A DNA stretch of 64,000 bases from positions 186,001 through 250,000 of the forward strand of contig NW_004457735.1 of assembly GCF_000203815.1 (NCBI RefSeq), read 5' to 3'. A model generated the notes under the pieces. That model was not told the DNA's origin. It made no database searches and saw only the letters and a program-made list of their open reading frames with translations. A program made the translations under genes and the position numbers. Position 1 is the first letter of the stretch. The number at the start of each line of letters is the position of its first letter. The stretch is from Cavenderia fasciculata (taxonomy: Eukaryota; Evosea; Eumycetozoa; Acytosteliales; Cavenderiaceae). Below are positions 58,323-64,000 of this stretch, in pieces.

Positions 58323-59210
58323 AGATGACATCATTTGATCCAACTCTTCATCATCCTCATCGTCAGATGGTTCAGTTTCCTCAGATGAGCTTGGTACATT
58401 TCTTGCTTTCTGACTTCTTGTTATGATTCTTCTGGTGGTAAGAACAGCAGCTGGTTGACGTTTCACTCTAGGTACCGACGATGCAGTACGAGTAGTAGTA
58501 GTAGTAGTACTGGTACTAGATTCAACCTTGAGAGCCTTTTTAACAATAGGAACACGTGAATTAATCTTTTCGAGACGGTCTACAGCCCTTTGGAGTACTT
58601 GTTCAACTGAACATTTCTCTTCTGATTGCTATATAAATAAATAAGAGATATACATAAACAATATTAATATTAAATAGTTAGTTCTCTTTTTTGTTGTAAG
58701 CAAACAAACAAGTAAGCATAGCAAACATACACTAACCAATAGATCAGATAACTTGTCTAGTAAAGCCTTTCTCTTCTCTCTACCTCTTCTTTCACTATCA
58801 TTGTGTGCTCTTCTTCTTTGTTCACTATAAATTAAATAACAAAACAAAACAAATAATAATAATAATGTTAGTTCACATGGTTGATTGAGCACATGATGTA
58901 TAGTATATGGTGGTACATACAGTGTCTCACGAGCAGGTGATAGTCTTTTCTTGTTTGAGGTTCCTCTTCTACTGTTATTTGGACTATAGTATAGGCATAG
59001 GCACAGACAGACACAGAGCAGCAAGGTAAAGGCATCACACAGAGAGCAGGAGCAGCAATATCAGATGAGAGATTTAAAAAAAAAAAAAAAGAAAGTGCAA
59101 GTTCAAAAAAGTTAGTACCTACAGTGTCGACGTCGACACTTTTAGTGAGAGAGATATTTTTATCTCATTTATATATATATTATTATTTATTTGTATACAT
59201 ACTTTGCCAT
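57033..59210 (-). CDS. bHLH transcription factor with long acidic and polyQ tail
   Basis: Exons 59210-59203 (8 nt), 58983-58921, 58824-58737 and 58628-57033; 584 aa. All joins keep frame and build one domain: EQRRRAHNDSERRGREKRKA (basic region and start of helix 1), LLDKLSDLL, then QSEEKCSVEQVLQRAVDRLEKI (loop and helix 2). The basic region holds His31, Glu35 and Arg39, the H5-E9-R13 set that reads CACGTG-type E-boxes. The remainder is low complexity: acidic/Ser stretches (about 125-170), Pro/Lys repeats with TLKKPA units, Gln-Glu-Pro repeats, a second acidic region and a polyQ tract of about 30 residues. Nuclear by inference. bHLH factors are rare in dictyostelids as far as I recall. Confidence 0.8.
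57153..57237. repeat. (TTG)n, polyQ-coding tract
   Basis: About 28 uninterrupted TTG units on the plus strand, read as CAA (Gln) codons of the bHLH gene. The pure run makes it length-unstable in principle. Confidence 0.95.
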
Positions 59211-59583
59211 TTTAGAGTTTGTTGGTGAGAAGTTGTTAGTTGTTAGAAGAAGTACTAGTTGTTGTTGTTGGTTAGTTTAATGATAAGCATGTGACAAAGA
59301 GTGCCATTTTATAGAGAGGGGGTTGTGTGCTCTCTCCTCACTAATTCATGACTGACCGATGTCTCGCCCTCATTAAAAATCGGTCAGTCATAGTTGATAG
59401 GATCAAGCTAAATAGGATCAAGCTGTGCGCCCCAACAAGATCAACTATTAAAAAAAAAAAAAAAAACAAAAACCAAGATGAGAGAGAGACAGGTGTCTTT
59501 GAACTTGCTCGAGTTGTTCGATCGAACCAAACAAATAATTAACAAAATAAATAATAAATAATAAATAATAAATAATAAATAAT
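59211..59583. promoter_or_regulatory. Divergent promoter region of bHLH and TFB4 genes
   Basis: 373 bp between two divergent starts. It holds a T/A-rich run (A18 near 59450), an inverted pair around ACTGACCGAT...ATCGGTCAGT (59350-59390), and AAATAAT repeats before the TFB4 start. The inverted pair has 10-bp arms and about 20 bp between them and could be a dimeric binding site or cruciform. Confidence 0.5.
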
Positions 59584-61085
59584 ATGGATAATGGTAAATA
59601 GATGTTAGATGATAGATGATGTGAGAGCAACGCAATGATTTAGGAATCTTGAAAAGAAAAGAAGATAAAGACCGATCTCATTAGAAACAAAGCGTTGATT
59701 TAATACTATAGTGTGATTAATCTTCTTTTGTTCATTCATTCATTTGTAACTATTACTATTACTATTATTACTATAGTGAATGAAGATGATGATACTAGTT
59801 TATTAGTGATCATTGTAGATTTAAATGCATATAGTTGGGGGAAACAAGTAGAGTTGGCAGAACAGAATATAGATAGTACAAGTGGTAGTCGGTTCATTAC
59901 TCTATCTACCTTTTTTGAACATTTGGTTATCTTTATCAATGCCTATTTGTTGTTGAATCAAGAGAATCAAATAGCTGTTATATCATCAAATGTTGGTGAA
60001 AGGTAATTGTTATTATTATTATTATTATTCATCGTTCCCCTTCAAATCATTCATTCATTCATTTCCCTTACTTTTTACTAATAAACATTTACTTACTTTT
60101 GTTTAGTTCATTTATATATCCGTCAAATCATGTAGATACTAAAGATAAGAGTATATCATTCAAGATATCACAATCATTAAATAATATATCAAAACATTTA
60201 ATTGAAGGTAAATAGAAAGAGAGAGATAGAGATAGATTATCTATTTACTTTAAAGATCATCCCTTAACATTTTTTAATCTTTATATACATAGAGATTCAT
60301 TTAACATCTGAAGAGAATTCATCATCTTCATCATTTTCGGCAGCCATGTCACTTGCCCTATGTTGTAAGTTAAAGTCGAACCAAACAAATAGAATAGAAT
60401 AGTAATAGTAATAGTATACTAACCTATCTACATGTAGATATAAATAGAATTAAAAAAGACAACTCAACGATTAGATCAAGAATATTGGTATTCAATATAT
60501 CACCAGATGTTTCAACACAATACATTCCAGTGATGAATTGTATATTCTCGGCACAAAAACAGAGTATTCCAGTAGACTCTTGTATACTCACATCGACCGA
60601 TTCCACTTTTCTACAACAGGCATCTCATCTTACAAATGGAATTTATCTTAGACCTCATCGTCAAGATCATCTTGGTCAATATTTATTGGTACGATATGAA
60701 ACAAGTTTAATAGACTATAATAGACTTTATATTAACCAATCTTTTATATCTAGTCATCTTTTTTAATTGATAGTTATTCTCGAAAATTCTTAAACGTACC
60801 AACTTTAAAGACTGTAGATTACAGAGCATCTTGTTTTTGTCATAAAAAAATTGTTGATATTGGATTTGTTTGTTCTGTTTGCTTATCAAGTATGTTTTCA
60901 CCAACAAAAAGACATCTTTATTTAATCTAATCTAATCACAACTCTTTCTATTTATTATAACTATAGTTTATTGTAAATACTCTTCATCATGTACAACTTG
61001 TGGAACTAAATTCACAATCAAATTTAATATTAATCAACTCAAGACCTCCTCCTCTTCTTCTTCTTCTCAAAGTGAAAACAAATAA
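59584..61085 (+). CDS. gtf2h3: TFIIH core subunit TFB4/GTF2H3 (p34)
   Basis: Seven exons: 59584-59593, 59777-60002, 60107-60207, 60293-60364, 60438-60688, 60754-60889 and 60967-61085; 304 aa against 308 in human. It starts MDNVNEDDDTSLLVIIVDLN, like human MVSDEDELNLLVIVVD. The vWA-like domain holds NQENQIAVISSNVGERSFIY, SRILVFNISPDVSTQY and FSAQKQSIPVDSCILTS. The C-terminal C4 zinc finger follows: VDYRASCFCHKK, GFVCSVCLSIYC, SCTTCGTKF. TFB4 pairs with p44 in the TFIIH core for transcription start and nucleotide-excision repair (family knowledge). The intron at 60689 must use the acceptor at 60753; the later TAG would break the frame. Confidence 0.95.
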
Positions 61086-61122
61086 ATGAATGAATGAATG
61101 AAATGAAATGAAGGAATTAATT

Positions 61123-61211
61123 AATTCCTTTATCTGATCAGATTATCTTGCTTATCGTACCGATAACCGTATTATTATCATAATAACTGTCCCTAAACAA
61201 CAGAGAGCGAT
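61123..61211 (+). repeat. Repeat copy A (short form)
   Basis: Matches copy B at 62593-62896 in two blocks: 61123-61146 equals 62593-62616, and 61147-61211 follows 62827-62896 with few differences. A 210-bp middle part is absent here. Both forms can be read in one frame as SDYLAYRTDNRI or SDYV...LAYCTDNRI, then IIITVPKQQ. It lies 38 bp after the TFB4 stop. Confidence 0.85.
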
Positions 61212-61336
61212 ATAAAATCATATGATTATATAGTTAATATTATTATTTATTTACTTTTAAATTAAACATTATTTTTAATAGTTTTATATATATGCTCCGT
61301 TCAACCAGGAGTGTTGTTGTAAGATTGGGATTAGGA
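61212..61336. other. Intergenic, no gene seen
   Basis: Short AT-rich spacer before the end of the next minus-strand gene. Nothing supported. Confidence 0.6.
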
Positions 61337-61774
61337 TTATGATGGAAAAACCTTTAATAGTTGGAATCTCTCGCCAGAAAGAATACTGGTTCTATCTTGG
61401 TTTGAGAGAGATTGTTTTGGTACAAGATGATGTTGATTAGGACTGTCCCATTTGACCATTAAGTTGTCTTCAATGTTTTCATAAACGCCATCTGTATTTG
61501 GAATTAATTCCTTTGTCATATAAAGATAATACTCACAAGAATTCAATTCTGTAAACGATCCAGTCTCGTTTGATAGCTGAGCATTATAGAAATCCAACTT
61601 TTCTTTTGAAAACTGTAACAAGCTTTTGTATGCTTCAACCAAGATTGTTCGACACTCTTCGTCGCATTGTGGTCCCAGCTCTTCAATATCCGTCCAATCT
61701 ACCAGATCTTTAAGCAATGTATCACCTATATAATCTTTATATATTTTAAATCGATTGTGTTCCTGACACACCAT
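61337..61774 (-). CDS. Hypothetical protein (145 aa)
   Basis: Open frame with normal amino-acid mix, few low-complexity runs and an acidic, helical look: FKIYKDYIGDTLLKDLVDWT, CDEECRTILVEAYKSLLQFS, CEYYLYMTKELIPN. Three of its Cys lie close together (PQCDEEC and NSCEYY). No signal peptide or membrane segment. I recognise no family. An upstream exon cannot be excluded because the start is near an AT-rich run. The composition makes it likely real. Confidence 0.5.
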   Translation of the reverse strand: MVCQEHNRFKIYKDYIGDTLLKDLVDWTDIEELGPQCDEECRTILVEAYKSLLQFSKEKLDFYNAQLSNETGSFTELNSCEYYLYMTKELIPNTDGVYENIEDNLMVKWDSPNQHHLVPKQSLSNQDRTSILSGERFQLLKVFPS

Positions 61775-61890
61775 TTCTTGATTGATCTATTGGATAGCTT
61801 TTTAACAAGTAAATATAGTATTGTGTTTTTGTGGAGGAGAATGATGAGATGATTCCCCAAATGTGAGTCACATTTGTTTTTTATTTCTTT

Positions 61891-61924
61891 TTGATCACCA
61901 CACCCCACAAGTTCTTGGTGATCC
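61891..61924. repeat. Short inverted repeat
   Basis: TGATCACCA and TTGGTGATC form a stem of 8-9 bp around ACACCCCACAAGTTC. It lies in a stretch (61860-62060) with ORF-like composition on both strands but no gene that I can model. Function unknown. Confidence 0.4.
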
Positions 61925-62115
61925 TCTTGCAGGTGATGTTGTTTGTGATCCTCTTGTCATTGAGTTGATTATCATCATCTTTAAGAATGATTTGAATATC
62001 TTTGTTTTTTCAATCGAAGGGATTGATGAATCTATATTCGTAAAAGATATTTGAATTTTAGTTAGAAACAATTAATTGTTTTTAAAAAGTGAGTATAACA
62101 TACCATTGTTTGAGT

Positions 62116-62280
62116 TTAAGCCTCTAAATATTCTTTGTACTGCTCGTGGCTCTCATTGTCCTTTGTTAATTGTATTGTATCAATAATACCAATAAATGGA
62201 TTTGTAGTTATAGTTGTAGTTGTATTTTGATTGTTTGTTTGTTGAAGTTGTTGTTCCAATTGAGATGTAGAACTAATTAA
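62116..62280 (-). CDS. Orphan terminal exon of a small gene
   Basis: After a T-run and TAG acceptor (62283-62281) the frame reads LISSTSQLEQQLQQ, a Gln/Asn/Thr stretch, then NPFIGIIDTIQLTKDNESHE and EYLEA before the stop. Coding character is good. The first exon is not clear: ATG ACG AAT at 62350-62342 would join in phase 0 but needs a GTTGAC donor, unlike the GTA donors elsewhere here. Predicted product about 58 residues in that case. No family recognised. Confidence 0.4.
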   Translation of the reverse strand, partial: LISSTSQLEQQLQQTNNQNTTTTITTNPFIGIIDTIQLTKDNESHEQYKEYLEA

Positions 62281-62592
62281 CTAAAAAAAATAAAAATTCC
62301 AAAAAGAGGAAAGGCGTGCCGTGCCAATTGTTGGTGTCAACATTCGTCATTTTGTATTAAAACTAATAAAAGGTACTCTCAATCATTTTTTCGAACAATA
62401 ATAATAATAATCCTTTTAAAATCAAATAAAAAAATAATTAAATAAATATTGTTTCAAGAATAAATCTAACTTCTATAAAATATTGATTTGATTCATACAC
62501 GTGAACAGATCCTTCATCAAACCAACCAACTAGTAGTTATATATAGTTATCATACTAATATTTTTTACTATTAGTAGTTTTTAACTGCAGTA

Positions 62593-62979
62593 AATTCCTT
62601 TATCTGATCAGATTATGTGATTATTAAAGGGGATTGCAACAATTGTGATGAAATATCTGATATCGGAGAAACACATGCAATAGACCGATTCGGACTTTGC
62701 CAAAACAATTTTATTTTTTTAAATTATTTCCATTTTGATGAAGATATTTTGTTATTTTCAAACACCCATCGATTGCCCACTACAACGGAAATTCAACAAA
62801 AAACGAAGGGATCAAAACAACACAATCTTGCTTATTGCACCGATAACCGTATTGTTATCATAATAACTGTCCCTAAACAACAACAAAGAGCGATAGATAT
62901 CCTATCCCAACCCCCTATGGCTTTCTTTGTTTGTTTGTCCGCACATCTCTTCAAATCTACGTTTGGAGTCCGACAATGA
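62593..62979 (+). repeat. Repeat copy B (long form) with a 120-codon ORF
   Basis: Long form of the repeat at 61123. The ORF from 62617 to 62979 reads IIKGDCNNCDEISDIGETHA, FGLCQNNFIFLNYFHFDEDI and CTDNRIVIIITVPKQQQRAI. No ATG stands at its head and stops lie just upstream, so it is probably a gene fragment rather than a gene. It ends near the promoter of the GTPase-like gene at 63102. Family not recognised. Confidence 0.6.
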
Positions 62980-63035
62980 AGACAAACTGACAACCAAACA
63001 AACCAACTTGTTGCAAACATACTAATAACATAGTA

Positions 63036-63037
63036 GA

Positions 63038-63070
<33 letters not shown>

Positions 63071-63083
63071 CAGATAGATAGAG
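63036..63083. repeat. (GATA)n tract
   Basis: About eleven GATA units, one changed to GACA, end 19 bp before the start of the GTPase-like gene, so they fall in its promoter or 5' leader. Similar (TATC)n tracts occur upstream of the gene at 8165. Confidence 0.9.
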
Positions 63084-63101
63084 ATAATAGTAGTATACAT
63101 A

Positions 63102-64000
63102 ATGTCAACACCTAAAATAGTACCCTTTCGAATCGTTTTTGGTATGTTTATTGATCATCATATTTAAATCAAATATACTAACTTTACTCGGTTTTTTGTA
63201 ATTAAGTGGGCGATGGAGGGAGTGGTAAAACAACATTAGTTCAAGGTTTGTTTGATGTCGAACCTGTACTTGAAAGAGAGTCATTTAATTATCCTTATTC
63301 TCCTGCTGAAAGATTCTATGATCAATCTGTATCTGCTTTAAATATTCAAATTGTATGTCGAGAATTCATATATTAAGAGTTGGAGTCAGAGTGAGTCATC
63401 ATATGCTTACTTACTTACTTACTTTGTTTTTTTGATATAGTTCATTTATAGAGCACAAAGATTTGATAGACGTCAAAATCAAGCTTATGGTACTGCTAGA
63501 TTGGCAGTGGTAGTGGTTGATGTTACCAATCAAGTGTCTATATCGAACATTGGCAATTGGTGTGGAGAGATTGAAAGATACAGTCATGATAATATACATG
63601 TACTGGTAGTTGGAATGAAATGTGATGTTGATGAAGAGGACAGAGTCATGTCCAAAGAAGAGATCAACGCAAAGATTAAAACATTCTCTAACCACCAATA
63701 CATTGAAATGTGCCGAGACGATTTGCATAAGAAAAAGACAGAGTTTATGCATATTGTAAAGAATTGCTTCAACGGTGAAGTGATGTCTTGTTATTCAACG
63801 GTACAACCATTTTATAGTCGTACTGGTCAAGGTACCCCCGCACAGTTTGGTGCTGGATTGTATGGTGCATCTGCACGTTTACACTTGGATGCGATTCGAT
63901 GTGATGATTCCCACCACCTACCATTTCAACTACCGGTTCGTAGAGTCACCTATACTATTGAAGCAGCTGCCAATAACAACTCTCAACCAATATGTGATCA
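63102..64000 (+). CDS. Rab-like GTPase-domain protein (3' end outside window)
   Basis: Exons 63102-63141, 63207-63352 and 63441->64000. Joins: IVF-V-GDGGSGKTTL (phase 1, just before the P-loop) and LNIQI to FIYRAQRF (phase 0). The P-loop GDGGSGKTT is intact and the base motif is GMKCDVD (TKxD-like). The switch II DxxG motif is not visible: the sequence goes from NIQI through RAQRFDRRQNQ to VVVVDVTN. A longer C-terminal region continues past the window. The phase 0 intron sits at the same place as in the genes at 13184 and 8165, so the three are paralogues; this is the one most likely to bind nucleotide. Confidence 0.75.

Noticed and set aside
57730-58338. Ser/Gly/Cys-rich plus-strand ORF of 202 codons
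   Set aside because: It is the antisense of the acidic and Gln-Glu-Pro repeats of the bHLH gene; no independent support.
60689-60766. Continuation of the TFB4 frame past 60688 (VRYETSLIDYNRLY...)
   Set aside because: Splicing 60688 to 60754 restores the TFB4 family sequence (SSFLIDSYSRKFL to VDYRASCFCH); the read-through ends in AT-rich sequence.
1-64000. tRNA or rRNA genes
   Set aside because: I looked by eye for B-box-like GGTTCGAATCC and cloverleaf arms on both strands and found none convincing; a tRNAscan run would settle it.

Overview
The window looks like nuclear DNA of a dictyostelid social amoeba. Intergenic DNA is very AT-rich, introns are short (mostly 45-110 bp, GTAAGT/GTATGT to TAG), coding DNA carries long Gln/Asn/Thr/Ser runs, and typical families are present: degenerate ankyrin-type proteins, LRR/TIG/EGF surface proteins, discoidin-type H-lectins. 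The moderate GC in exons would fit a Cavenderia- or Heterostelium-like lineage better than Dictyostelium discoideum, but I cannot name the species. Exon joins are my own, based on splice signals, frame and family similarity.

Layout. 1-3070: 3' part of a Pro-rich protein with two transglutaminase-like domains. 4355-6382: type I membrane protein. 6659-14600: two GTPase-like/ankyrin genes flanking a nine-exon LRR-TIG-EGF surface-protein gene; a 71-bp stray copy of its last exon lies upstream. 14749-21580: a lectin neighbourhood, with a divergent pair sharing an N-terminal domain (one with membrane segments, one with an H-type lectin end), a second H-type lectin gene, a small secreted Cys protein and a decayed lectin 3' end. 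21631-24714: ankyrin-type protein and a Q/S/P-rich protein whose first two exons are reconstructed here. 24715-27346: 2.6 kb without a recognisable gene, then a 50-codon two-exon gene.

28047-42401: housekeeping genes (RRP9 of the U3 snoRNP, ELP6 of Elongator, an EttA-type ABC-F ATPase with an organelle-type N-terminal extension), a 1192-residue LRR protein, another small secreted Cys protein, a DEAD-box gene stub and an ankyrin-type protein. 42402-50262: a degraded repeat-like ORF and two large paralogues with four copies of an F-box-like module enclosing a C-x-C...C-x-x-H motif, with a candidate structured RNA between them. 50574-61085: a 1169-residue ankyrin-type protein, a spartin-like protein, a four-exon bHLH transcription factor and TFIIH subunit TFB4/GTF2H3. 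61086-64000: small uncertain genes, a repeated ORF fragment and the start of a third GTPase-like gene.

The genes do not form one pathway. Candidate new biology: the H-lectin cluster with its shared N-terminal domain, the CxC/CxxH F-box-like module, a shared cysteine scaffold (C-x10-C...C-x10-C) in two secreted proteins, and a short box at the head of every ankyrin region that joins GTPase fusions to stand-alone ankyrin proteins.
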